A DNA stretch of 64,000 nucleotides from Motilimonas pumila (GTDB lineage Bacteria > Pseudomonadota > Gammaproteobacteria > Enterobacterales > CBDFNC01), in assembly GCF_003596335.1 (NCBI RefSeq), contig NZ_QZCH01000002.1, positions 1 to 64,000 on the forward strand, written 5' to 3'. Shown here one piece after another: positions 28,421 to 37,163 of this stretch. A model generated the notes under the pieces. It saw nothing but the letters and a program-made list of their open reading frames with translations, had not been told where the DNA came from and did not search any database. The position numbers and the translations under genes were made by a program. Each line of letters opens with the position of its first letter. Position 1 is the stretch's first letter.

Positions 28421-28461
28421 CGCTCAACCTTTGTCAGGCGTGAAGGCTGTCCCTAGTAGGC

Positions 28462-28528
28462 TGATACAAGCGCAGACCGAGTTAGCCCATTCGGTCTCAG
28501 CTTCCTCCTTGAGGCCGTGCTTGTATCA
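28462..28528. repeat. Three-way-junction palindromic element
   Basis: An outer perfect 10-bp stem tgatacaagc (28462-28471) / gcttgtatca (28519-28528) encloses two hairpins: agaccga / tcggtct (28474-28497) and cctc / gagg (28504-28514). It lies between convergent genes (SDR and chitinase). No T tract follows on either strand. It looks like a REP- or MITE-type element or a processed mRNA end. No second copy was seen in this window. Confidence 0.5.
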
Positions 28529-28554
28529 ACCTGATTTAACTTTTTCTTAGGAAG

Positions 28555-31413
28555 TTACTGCTTACTTTTCTGCCATACTCCCCAAGGGTTTGAGCTGTCA
28601 GGGGTTTGCCCTTGTGTCCACCACTGAGCTTGGTAAATCTCCCCTTGCCAACTAACTTGCTGTCCTGATTGATAGATGGTTTCAGCTTGCCACTCGGCAG
28701 CAGTCGATGGGGCGTCAGTCGGCTGTGGTTGTTGAGGTTTTTCGGTCGGTATGAGCGTAGGTTCAACGGCTGGGGTGGGGCTTACTTCAGGCTGTTGTTG
28801 CAATACTCGCCATGGTCCCCACTGGGTTACGCCCGGCGTGTTGCCTTGGGTCCACCATTTAGCTTGATAGCTGACTCCTCGATAAGTAACGATATCTCCA
28901 CCTAGATAAATGCTGCCTTCGTGCCATTCTACAAGGTTGCTTGGCGGCTCAGAAGGAGCGAGAGTCGGCACCTCTGTTGGGCTTGAAGTTGGAGTAATCG
29001 TTGGGCTAATGCTGGGCTCTATCGTGACGCCTGGAGTCGGCTCTAGGCTTGGCGTAATCGTTGGCTGCTGTGTTGGACTTAGAGTAGGCACTTCTGTGCC
29101 GTGACCTAAACCTTGATGCATCGCGTTAAGGATATCACCATTATCGCCATCAATTTCCCAAGAAAACACCCCCGCTAAGCCATTGGCTTTGGCATAAACC
29201 GCCTTTTCCTTGGCGGATCTTGCGTCATCATAGGTGATCAGAGAGCCAGTTTCTTTGTTCCAAAGGTAAGGAGATTGAGCTTGCTCATCATAATAATACT
29301 GGTAGCCATTTTTACCTTGGTTGTTAACACCGGCAAAGTTAGTGCTGATATCGCGGTAGTCTAAAACGCCATCTTCCCAGGTACCCTTTACTTTACCGTC
29401 ACCGGTACCGGTAAAGGGGTTATCATCTTGGTAGCCAGAAATGCCTTTCCAGCCTCGGCCATACATAGCCACACCCATTACGAGTTTGTCTGCAGGCACG
29501 CCTGCCGCCATCAAGCTACTAATACCGGCATGACCATTGAATTGAGCTATGGTGCCACTGTCTGATTGATATAAGCCCGCATGATGACCTGGTTGATTAT
29601 CCCAAGTGCCATAAAAATCGTAAGTCATGGCAAAGATGTAATCCATGTACTGTGACGCTGTAGCATAGTCAACATCGTCTACTTTACTTTGCCCAACGCC
29701 GACCGCAGAAGTTAGCTCGTAGTCACGACCTGTCGCACTGCTGAGTTGATCTAGCATGGCTCTAAGATCTTTCATTAATAGCGCATACAGCTGTTTATCA
29801 CTGGCTTGACCTAATTCGCTGTTGGCACCTTCACCGCCTGGGTACTCCCAGTCGATATCTACGCCATCGAAGAATGGATAGTCTTGTAAAAATTGCTGCA
29901 CTGAAGCAACGAAAGTGGCACGATTTTGCTCATCATGCATAAAGTAGAATGGGTCAGATAGGGTCCAGCCTCCGATAGACGGTAGGATCTTAAGGTCTGG
30001 TTTGGCTGCCTTTAAGCGCATGAGTTGACCAAAGTTGCCTTTAATGGGGTCATCCCACTTGTCTCCAGGAAACGATTTTTCAAGCGCGGCGAAGCTATCG
30101 TGCACTGTCACTTCAAAGTCTTGTTTGTCTTTACATTGACGCTGCAAAGCTCCGAATCCTTCAGGGTTAGCTTCTTTTAGTGCTGCGTTTGGTCCACAGA
30201 TAGGAATAAACCCATAGATGATATGACTCAGGTTTTGTGCCGGAATGCTAGAGACAGGAAATTTTCTGCCATAAATACCCCATTCAACAAAATAGCTCGC
30301 AACAACGGATTGTGACGTATTTTCGTAAGCTTTGTTATTTTCAAGCAGAGTGAGCTCAAGGGGCGGGTGACAAGCACCATTGGTTTCGCAATCATTGGGC
30401 GGTGGCGTGGCAGGTGATGAGCTTGGTGTAGGAGTGACGCTAGGAGTCGGCGAAGGAGGGGTTGCACATACGGTGCTGATTTGGCCGTTAATCGCTTGAT
30501 CAATCGCGTTTAATAACGAGGTTTCATCTTGGGTGTCTTGGCTTAACTCCCAATTCATAATGCCGCCTGCTTTCGCTAAGGCTAATTGGGTTTTTTTCTG
30601 AATCGTGGGAATGCCATTATAGCCTGCGCCAGATTGTGTTTTATCGCGGCAAGCCGCATTAGGCTCACTGGCTACAATGTCACGATAAGTTCGCGCAGGC
30701 TGGGAATAAAAGGGGACCCCAAGCACGGTTTTTGCTTTGCTCAACCCCTTGCTTTGCCAGTATGCGATGGACTGTTCTGCAAACTCGTACGTTGAGTGGT
30801 GTTGTCCAGCAGAGTGGTCCGCATCGTACGCCATTAAGTTAAGAAAATCGACGTCATCAAACACTTCGGCTTTGATACCTCTGGCACCCCAGCCCGAAGC
30901 TGCGACCGCCGCAGTGAGAAATTTGCCTTGGCTGCGCAATGCCGTTGACAATTCGTCCATCAATAGCGCAAAGTTGTCAGCGGTTTGACCTGAATCAGGG
31001 TATTCCCAATCCATATCAACGCCATCGAGTTGATACTGTTCTACAAACGCAAGAATATCGGTAATAAATCGAGCTCGGCCAGCGGCTGTTGCAGACATCG
31101 TCTCGAACTCATTAGCACGACTGCCGTTCCAGCCCCCGACTGCAATACCCACTTTGACGCCTGAGGCTTGGGCTAATTCGACCAATTGACGAAGTTTTTG
31201 CGGGTTTGCAATGGGCTGTAGGGTACCGTCGCGGTTGAGTAGCAAAAAGGAGTAGTTAATATGGGTGAGTTTGTCGTATTGAATTTGTTGGGCTTGACCG
31301 CTCCAAGATGGAAAGTAACCAACGCTTTTAAAATCATCCACGCTGGCTTGCGCCATCGAAGAGACCAAGCAAGATAAAGCGACGCCTTTGGCGAGCTTAG
31401 ATAAGTTAAACAT
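28555..31413 (-). CDS. Secreted chitinase with two GH18 domains and two CBM5/12 modules
   Basis: A 952-residue secreted chitinase. Order: signal peptide (about 1-23, AQA-S); GH18 domain 1 (about 27-312) with DxxDxDxE intact as DGVDMDWE and catalytic Glu137; Ser/Pro/Thr linker (318-340); GH18 domain 2 (about 368-770) with DGVDIDWE and Glu523; Pro/Thr/Ser linker (775-825); CBM5/12 (about 829-870, YQAKWWTQGNTPG); linker; second CBM5/12 (about 906-949, YQAQWWTQGQTP). Both catalytic domains look active, and their divergence suggests different modes of attack (for example endo and processive). It hydrolyses chitin outside the cell. It is downstream of the GH18-LytTR membrane regulator on the same strand, separated by 401 bp, so it probably has its own promoter. 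Confidence 0.95.
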   Translation of the reverse strand: MFNLSKLAKGVALSCLVSSMAQASVDDFKSVGYFPSWSGQAQQIQYDKLTHINYSFLLLNRDGTLQPIANPQKLRQLVELAQASGVKVGIAVGGWNGSRANEFETMSATAAGRARFITDILAFVEQYQLDGVDMDWEYPDSGQTADNFALLMDELSTALRSQGKFLTAAVAASGWGARGIKAEVFDDVDFLNLMAYDADHSAGQHHSTYEFAEQSIAYWQSKGLSKAKTVLGVPFYSQPARTYRDIVASEPNAACRDKTQSGAGYNGIPTIQKKTQLALAKAGGIMNWELSQDTQDETSLLNAIDQAINGQISTVCATPPSPTPSVTPTPSSSPATPPPNDCETNGACHPPLELTLLENNKAYENTSQSVVASYFVEWGIYGRKFPVSSIPAQNLSHIIYGFIPICGPNAALKEANPEGFGALQRQCKDKQDFEVTVHDSFAALEKSFPGDKWDDPIKGNFGQLMRLKAAKPDLKILPSIGGWTLSDPFYFMHDEQNRATFVASVQQFLQDYPFFDGVDIDWEYPGGEGANSELGQASDKQLYALLMKDLRAMLDQLSSATGRDYELTSAVGVGQSKVDDVDYATASQYMDYIFAMTYDFYGTWDNQPGHHAGLYQSDSGTIAQFNGHAGISSLMAAGVPADKLVMGVAMYGRGWKGISGYQDDNPFTGTGDGKVKGTWEDGVLDYRDISTNFAGVNNQGKNGYQYYYDEQAQSPYLWNKETGSLITYDDARSAKEKAVYAKANGLAGVFSWEIDGDNGDILNAMHQGLGHGTEVPTLSPTQQPTITPSLEPTPGVTIEPSISPTITPTSSPTEVPTLAPSEPPSNLVEWHEGSIYLGGDIVTYRGVSYQAKWWTQGNTPGVTQWGPWRVLQQQPEVSPTPAVEPTLIPTEKPQQPQPTDAPSTAAEWQAETIYQSGQQVSWQGEIYQAQWWTQGQTPDSSNPWGVWQKSKQ

Positions 31414-31814
31414 AATATTTCCTTATAAATTAATGCCAATCAGTTGACTTAGAGGTCACCGGCTCTAACTGCACACCCTGCTATGGTGATAGAGCGCGAT
31501 GACGGGTTGCTCTTATTTGGAATGGACTGAGAGCTTTTTTAGCTTGCCAAAGCTGCTTAATCTTAACTAGATGGGAATCTGAGTAGTTTCATGAGCTAGA
31601 TTTAAAGTTATTTAAATACAGTCTCTTACGTGTATTTTTTGGGGTTGTTTTATCCATCATTGGTTTCTTCGTAAAGCAGATATTTTCGTGGCGTCTTGTG
31701 CTTTGTCATTACGCAGCCTGCAATACTATTTCGCAGCAGGGGCGTCTTATCATGCAGCGCCTTGAAGCTGGCTCAATGGCGAGCAATGGGAGTTATGTGG
31801 CGAGTAAGGGAGCA
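31414..31814. other. Intergenic region upstream of the chitinase
   Basis: 401 bp between the end of the LytTR fusion gene and the chitinase start. It must hold the chitinase promoter and any regulator sites. I found no clear LytTR-type paired direct repeats by eye, and no convincing gene; an open frame on the plus strand (31698-31994) overlaps the fusion gene and lacks support. Confidence 0.5.
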
Positions 31815-34019
31815 TTACTGGCCCCGTTTTTGATTAAACCAATCGGGGAAGCGCAGTTTGAGCTGAGCGAGATAAGAATGGCCAATAGGCAATTGTTGGC
31901 CAGGCATGATGAGGACATATTTATTTTTGTGCAGCGGTTTAGCTCGAGTAACTTTTGCCGGGTTGACCAAATACGAACGATGTACCTGGACTAAGTAATG
32001 CTCTTCAAAATATTGTTTAAGGTGACTTAGCCGCATAATAATGTGCGACTTGGCTTTCTTAGGGTGAATAAATATACCGCTATACCCCTGATCTGCCTGA
32101 ATAAATAAAATGTCAGGCTGTGAAGTTGCCACTAGGTGCAGTTCAGCCAATAACCGGGGCGATGCAAGTAGTTGCTTGATGTGTTTTTTTGCGACGTCGA
32201 GTTGTGACGCTAAGGTTTGTAGAATATGAATTTCCGGCAAATCTTGATTAACGGCTGATGGCACGATGAATCTGTATTGAAACAATTGGGCAATTTGCCG
32301 ACCTTCTTGAATCAAAGTGTCACAATTCTTGCCTGCAAAATAAGTATCTTTGTCCACAATCACCACTTCAAACTCGGGGTAATATTGATCAAGTAGTCGC
32401 AGCATAGTTTCGAGTGACGCTGTCAGTGAGTTGCTGGTGAGAGCATGCTTTTGAAATGCTTCAATCACTTGTAAACCATGGTGAACTGAAGAATGATCTG
32501 GTGGTGACACTGGCGCTGTCGCTTCGTTACTAATCACGCCATAAAGCAAAGAGGTTTGCTGACCTCGTTGCTTTATGGCGTGATTAAGTTGAGCTAACTG
32601 CTTTACTTGCTCTGCCAAGTAAGAGTAGACCTCTGGTTGGTTATCTTTGAGTGGGGTTCGTTGTAGCTTTATCATGAGAGACACGCTGCAATCTATGGCG
32701 AGAGTTAAAAGCTGTTGATGTTGCAATAATTGAGCGCAAGTTGACCTAAGTAATAACCGCCATAGCCCGTATAACATAGCAGCGAGCCCTACGAGAATAC
32801 TCAACGTGATTCGTATTGGATCTGAATAGAACCACGTTGCCATCATGGTGAAAGCGGCGTCAACAGGGGCGAAGTGCCGATGAATTCGTGAGAGCAAGCT
32901 GGTGGCGCCATTATCATTGTGTAAGCTTGATAACGCGATACCTGCAAGATCCTGATCTAAAATGAAATTAAGCTTATCATGCAACGATGCTGAGCTTTCA
33001 AAAAGCAATAAGTGTTTGCCATTGGGCGTGATAATCTGGCCGGAAATGGCATCACTCGTCTCGTGCGATTGCTTACTGGTTAATGACTGTTGTTGCATGC
33101 TTTCGACTTCGTGTCGCTGGGTGACACCGGTAATGCTGCGGTTGTCCCAACTGCCCTGACTGAGTTGCCAGCTCGCTGAAGATTGAGCATTAACAGCTTG
33201 CCACTTAAGGCCATGGCTAGGAATAGTCAAAATGATTTTATGTGGTTTAATTTGCTCTTTGAGCCAGGCGACAGAGTGAGCAATGCTGTCATGTCCATAC
33301 GGCGAAAAAATGGGCGCTAATCGTGGAGGAAAACCCTGTTCTTGCAACGGGCTTAATGTGTCTACGATTACATAATCTAGCGGTGCAAACATGGCGTTAG
33401 TAAGTTGTTTTTGAAGTGGTGCCAAACGCCATGGTATCAGCAGAGAAAGTTGTAGCGGTTGCGGTTGCTTCGCACTGGTCTGCGACATACGTTTTTTCAG
33501 CTGCTTTAAGGTTCTTGCTAAGCCTTGTTGTTGCGCTAATGTCATAGACTCTAGGGCCAGTGAGGTCCAGTTTATCTCTACCCCATCGAACTGATAATGT
33601 TCAATAAAATTCATGACTGAATGAAGGAAGTGCTCTCTCATTACGTCACTTTGGGCCAGGTGTTGCCAGGTGGCGGTTTCACTGTCTATCGATATAATAA
33701 CCCTTAAATGAGGGTGGGCATGTTTTAATTGTTGCAGCTGTCGCAAACTTCCTCTAGCAGGGTAGGTTAGATTTGCGGAGAAATGCTGCAAGTCGGCATA
33801 ATCATCACGATGACCGAGCGTGGCTTCAGGTGTGAGAATTGCACTTTTATACACCAAGTGCGTCAACCGAGCCGCGTCGATATCCGCAACATGATAATTC
33901 GGGCTGTATATGCTCCAATCATGATAATTGGCCATGATCATCTTACTTGCTGAGGCCTCGGCCAAACATTGTGTACTTATCAGTGCCATCAGAAATGCTT
34001 GATACCAATACCGCATCAC
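31815..34019 (-). CDS. Membrane one-component regulator: degenerate GH18 domain, TM helix, LytTR DNA-binding domain
   Basis: A 734-residue fusion I do not know as a characterised protein. Order: signal peptide (about 1-22); a GH18-like extracytoplasmic domain (about 26-370) whose catalytic DxxDxDxE reads DGVEINWT (145-152), so the essential Glu is Thr152 and two Asp are Glu and Asn; one transmembrane helix (about 402-426); a helical linker region (430-620); and a C-terminal LytTR domain (about 635-725, with VHRSYLVNPAKV and LPIGHSYL). The layout predicts binding of chitin fragments in the periplasm by a dead chitinase fold and direct transcription control from the membrane, as in ToxR-like proteins. 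Neighbours are a chitinase and a divergent deacetylase gene. Domain assignments are strong; the sensing role is inference. Confidence 0.85.
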   Translation of the reverse strand: MMRYWYQAFLMALISTQCLAEASASKMIMANYHDWSIYSPNYHVADIDAARLTHLVYKSAILTPEATLGHRDDYADLQHFSANLTYPARGSLRQLQQLKHAHPHLRVIISIDSETATWQHLAQSDVMREHFLHSVMNFIEHYQFDGVEINWTSLALESMTLAQQQGLARTLKQLKKRMSQTSAKQPQPLQLSLLIPWRLAPLQKQLTNAMFAPLDYVIVDTLSPLQEQGFPPRLAPIFSPYGHDSIAHSVAWLKEQIKPHKIILTIPSHGLKWQAVNAQSSASWQLSQGSWDNRSITGVTQRHEVESMQQQSLTSKQSHETSDAISGQIITPNGKHLLLFESSASLHDKLNFILDQDLAGIALSSLHNDNGATSLLSRIHRHFAPVDAAFTMMATWFYSDPIRITLSILVGLAAMLYGLWRLLLRSTCAQLLQHQQLLTLAIDCSVSLMIKLQRTPLKDNQPEVYSYLAEQVKQLAQLNHAIKQRGQQTSLLYGVISNEATAPVSPPDHSSVHHGLQVIEAFQKHALTSNSLTASLETMLRLLDQYYPEFEVVIVDKDTYFAGKNCDTLIQEGRQIAQLFQYRFIVPSAVNQDLPEIHILQTLASQLDVAKKHIKQLLASPRLLAELHLVATSQPDILFIQADQGYSGIFIHPKKAKSHIIMRLSHLKQYFEEHYLVQVHRSYLVNPAKVTRAKPLHKNKYVLIMPGQQLPIGHSYLAQLKLRFPDWFNQKRGQ

Positions 34020-34423
34020 CTCTCCTTGGTTACTTCAATCGCCGTTGTTTCTTTATCATCACTTGCTTATGGGTTTTTGCGATTGTGCCTTGGATATCAG
34101 TAAGGGACTAGGGGGGCAGATGGTGTGTTTCATGTATTTTCTATTTAATTTATAAAAAACAGATGGTTGCAATGAAATATAGTGAGGTTCACTTCACCAA
34201 CGGTATCTTTATTTCATCCTGATGTTGAGACATGAGATAGCCCTTAAACGACGTAAGAGGGGGGAGAGTCTTGATGCTGATATGTGCTTGTGAACCAACT
34301 TTGATAAATAGCCTAGGCACCACCATATTCTTTTGTCATTTTTAATACGCAAACTTTGAATCAGTCAATATCATTATTGTTTTTATCAAATTATTATAAA
34401 CATTTGATTGTTGTGGGAGAAAA
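34020..34423. promoter_or_regulatory. Divergent promoter region between the LytTR fusion and the deacetylase
   Basis: 404 bp without a gene. It contains a 7-bp inverted repeat atcaaat (34385-34391) / atttgat (34402-34408) just before the ribosome site of the deacetylase gene, and opposed copies of ggttcac (34186) and gtgaacc (34292). Both are weak candidates for operator sites of the LytTR protein or another regulator. No promoter could be assigned with confidence. Confidence 0.4.
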
Positions 34424-35905
34424 GTGATGCGTTTGGTTTGGATCCTAATATGGACTTGTTTAATGAGCGGTTGTGGCGGAGGGGGTGGGGGCAACAGTGC
34501 GAATAACACTGCCATACCGTATACGCCAGAGGTGGCCAGTGGCCTACAGTATCTAGATAGAAGTTATGCTCTATTACCTTCTGAATTGATTGCCAATCAT
34601 GTCTATCTTGCTGATGATGAAGAGTTTGATTTGGCAGAAGTAGAAGCTGTATTAGCTCAAGTACAGCAGCAAGCCCTCGCGCCACTAGGCAATAAAACAG
34701 CCAGTAAAAATGCTCCTATTTTGATTCGCTCAGGCGTGACTGCAACGGGTGATGAGGCCATTTACCATCAAAATGGTTATATTGTGGTTGAGTTGAGCCA
34801 AGCTCAGGCAGATGAAGCCATGATAGGTTCACAGTTTGTGAAATCACTGGTGTTACAAAAGCGCCACCAATTAGGCTTTTCTTCTGAGCGTTTGTTTGAG
34901 CAATTATTCTCGCTGGCGTTATATCACCACACCGCGATGCAGTTGCAATTAAGAATTGCAAATACGCTCCCTGAGTTAGACGATAGCACGCACTATCAAG
35001 CTCTGTCGGCATTGAATGAGAGCAGTTCAGTGGAGCAAAAAAGGTGGTTAGAAGGCGATGATGACTTGATTGAAAACACTGGCGTTGCGTTGTTTTCAGA
35101 AGCACTTAAACATTATATGTTGGACCACCCCGGCAGTGACTTATGGTCAAGCTTAAGTGTGCCAAGTGAAGACGTTGCTGAGTATTTAGTAGCGGAATTT
35201 TTACCGAGAGAAGTGAAAACCCAGTTTAGCATTCGGACTGAAGCTGACGGTGGCGGCGATTATCAACAACAGGCTTATGATTATACCGGTGCTTATTATT
35301 TAGAAGGCTTTCACTTCGATAAAACCGTTGCGTTAACCTTTGATGATGGTCCAAGCCCTGGTTACACCGAGCAAGTATTGGACATATTGTCACGGCACCA
35401 GATTAAAGCGACTTTTTTTGTTCTGGGCAATCAGATTTCGATGTACCCTGAAATGCTGGTGGATATCCATCAAGCGGGCCATGTTGTCGCAAACCATACT
35501 TGGGATCACCCTGATTCTACCGGGTTTACTCATTCCAGCGATCTTTGGGCAGAACAGATAAGCCCAACCAATGCCATCATTCAAGATATCTTGGGGTTCG
35601 AACCACTTTTGTTCAGGCCCCCCTATGGCAGTATCAAGGGTGAACAAATTCAATACTTGGCAAATAGAGGCATGCGAACTATCAATTGGTCTATTGATCC
35701 AAGAGATTGGGATACACAAAACAACGATTCTGAGGATGTGAGTAACGCTGTTATTCAGCATATACACGCGGGCGGTATTATCCTGCTTCATGATGCGACC
35801 GATGTAACGGTAGACTCGCTTGAGGCGATCATCACCGACTACAAAGCGCAAGGATATGAGTTTGTCACCTTGGGTAAACTATTAGGATTAGGTGTGGCAA
35901 GGTAA
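34424..35905 (+). CDS. Polysaccharide (chitin-type) deacetylase lipoprotein
   Basis: A 493-residue lipoprotein: lipobox MSGC (Cys17) followed by a Gly run, an unrecognised helical N-terminal region to about residue 290, then a NodB/CE4 deacetylase domain (about 300-490). CE4 motifs are intact: TFDDGPS with the catalytic Asp and metal Asp, HTWDH with the metal histidines, RPPYG, DPRDW and ILLHD. It removes N-acetyl groups, probably from chitin or its oligomers given the chitinase next door; peptidoglycan is an alternative. It is divergent from the GH18-LytTR gene, a usual layout for a regulator and its target. Confidence 0.88.
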   Translation: MMRLVWILIWTCLMSGCGGGGGGNSANNTAIPYTPEVASGLQYLDRSYALLPSELIANHVYLADDEEFDLAEVEAVLAQVQQQALAPLGNKTASKNAPILIRSGVTATGDEAIYHQNGYIVVELSQAQADEAMIGSQFVKSLVLQKRHQLGFSSERLFEQLFSLALYHHTAMQLQLRIANTLPELDDSTHYQALSALNESSSVEQKRWLEGDDDLIENTGVALFSEALKHYMLDHPGSDLWSSLSVPSEDVAEYLVAEFLPREVKTQFSIRTEADGGGDYQQQAYDYTGAYYLEGFHFDKTVALTFDDGPSPGYTEQVLDILSRHQIKATFFVLGNQISMYPEMLVDIHQAGHVVANHTWDHPDSTGFTHSSDLWAEQISPTNAIIQDILGFEPLLFRPPYGSIKGEQIQYLANRGMRTINWSIDPRDWDTQNNDSEDVSNAVIQHIHAGGIILLHDATDVTVDSLEAIITDYKAQGYEFVTLGKLLGLGVAR

Positions 35906-35918
35906 TAAGTGAAGCGCT

Positions 35919-35950
35919 GAAACCACAGGCTGCGGCAGTTTGTGGTTTTT
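35919..35950 (+). terminator. Terminator after the deacetylase gene
   Basis: Stem gaaaccaca / tgtggtttt with a 13-nt loop and a T run, 14 bp after the stop. Confidence 0.8.
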
Positions 35951-36011
35951 CAGTACCTTAAATGCAAGAATATAATCGTTCTCATGTTTCATTGCAGGGC
36001 GAGCGTTAGCC

Positions 36012-36320
36012 AAAAAAAACGGGGCCATACTCGACGAGTATGGCCCCTTGTAGTCTTACACATCTGATCCTTGATGTAATGGTGCTCCCTGCACTCCCTG
36101 ACTAATACCTAATCCTTAGGTTATTCCTTTTCCCAAATCCTTTGGGTTGTCCTTATTTGACCATCCTAGTCTAACAAATCATCCTGATTTGTTTTCTATC
36201 TCCATCCTGGAGGTGTCCTTTTGCCACTTCCTGTAGCGTTTCCTTTCATCATCCTGATTGCCAGACATCCTATCTGACATGGAACCCAACATCCTGTTAG
36301 TGTCCCTGTGCTTCCTTGCG
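36012..36320 (-). ncRNA. csrB: CsrB-type regulatory sRNA
   Basis: About 309 nt on the minus strand. It carries about 19 GGA motifs, many as caggatg or aaggat in the loops of short hairpins. The block aaaggacacctccaggatgg (complement of about 36198-36217) matches E. coli CsrB, followed by a tcaggatgatttgtt hairpin in the same order. It ends in a strong terminator (12-bp stem ggggccatactc / gagtatggcccc, 36021-36047, with T8 on the minus strand). CsrB titrates the RNA-binding protein CsrA and so relieves repression of many mRNAs. The 5' end is placed from a TATATT -10 at 36332-36327. A half-site tgtaag (complement of 36502-36507), about 185 bp upstream, could bind a GacA/UvrY-type activator (weak). 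Confidence 0.93.
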
Positions 36321-37163
36321 GGATTAAATATATGCCTTTTTGCCCTCTGGAAAAGCGATCTAGGCCCATAAAATATGGGTTTTCCTTTATTAAACTCTGT
36401 TAATGTTTTTTAAGTGCATGTATTAGTTGTATTTTATTTTTATATTACCGCTTTACTCCGGTCCAAGAAACAGGTTTATCTGATGTTCAAAATAAACAAA
36501 GCTTACATATCCAATGGCTGATCTCGCACAAAATTAAAGTGGTTGAAAAATGCTCAGCGCCCATTTGTCAGAGATATTGACCGTTTAGCAGTAAATATGA
36601 CCACTAATCAGGCTTAAGCATTAAGTAAAGTGTGATCTGGCAAGGAAAAAATGCAGAATTGAATCAGTCGTGAGTATTGTGTGAGAAATTGCTGCTAGCA
36701 CAAATGAGCCCGCAGCTAGAGTGACAAGGTTTAACTACTTTTTCTGGCAAAAAAATCAGTATGAAGCCTGCTGATACTCTTGCTCGCTAAAGGGTGATGG
36801 CTTAATAATTAAATCAGTCTTTTTGATTTCGATTATCAGGCACTATATGGGCGATTTTTGAGCAGTGTTGAATCATTTTAGTGCAAGCTTAATGCTTGAT
36901 TTATTTTTGATAATAGTAATAATAGCTACAATTTCAATGCATTAATGATATTAATATTTTTTTTTGATAAAAAAGAGCGATTTACTAGCACTAACTTTAG
37001 CTCTCTTCTATGATGTTAATGCTGAAATAAAACTCATTATTTAGTCGCAGTTTTTTAGCTCTGTCTTAATTGGGAAATGGGCCGATTTACTTCTTGTTAG
37101 GACAGAGCTATTCCATTCTAAGCAATACTCTTTTGTAAGCTGCGTTTGTCATGATGTTACTTG
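36321..37163. other. Non-coding region between csrB and the polyketide-like operon end
   Basis: 843 bp, AT-rich. It holds the csrB promoter and probably its upstream activator site, and a perfect 10-bp inverted repeat tagctctgtc / gacagagcta at 37056-37110. I see no gene, tRNA or clear terminator for the gene ending at 37164. Confidence 0.6.
37056..37110. repeat. 10-bp inverted repeat with 35-nt spacer
   Basis: Perfect arms tagctctgtc (37056-37065) and gacagagcta (37101-37110). No T tract follows in the direction of the upstream minus-strand operon, so it is not a normal terminator. It could be the remnant of a small transposable element. Confidence 0.35.

Noticed and set aside
28462-28528. 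Integron attC site
   Set aside because: The nested palindrome lacks the RYYYAAC / GTTRRRY core sites at its ends, and no integrase or cassette is near.
28900-29100. Direct repeats in the chitinase gene
   Set aside because: These are codons of Pro/Ser/Thr linkers, which are low-complexity by nature, and not DNA-level repeats.
31698-31994. 98-codon plus-strand frame upstream of the chitinase
   Set aside because: It overlaps the 3' end of the LytTR fusion gene in antisense, has no ribosome site, no family features and atypical composition.
36050-36320. CRISPR-like array or tandem repeats (repeated catcctg/atcctga)
   Set aside because: Spacing is irregular and the repeats are short. Read on the minus strand they are the GGA loops of a CsrB-type RNA.
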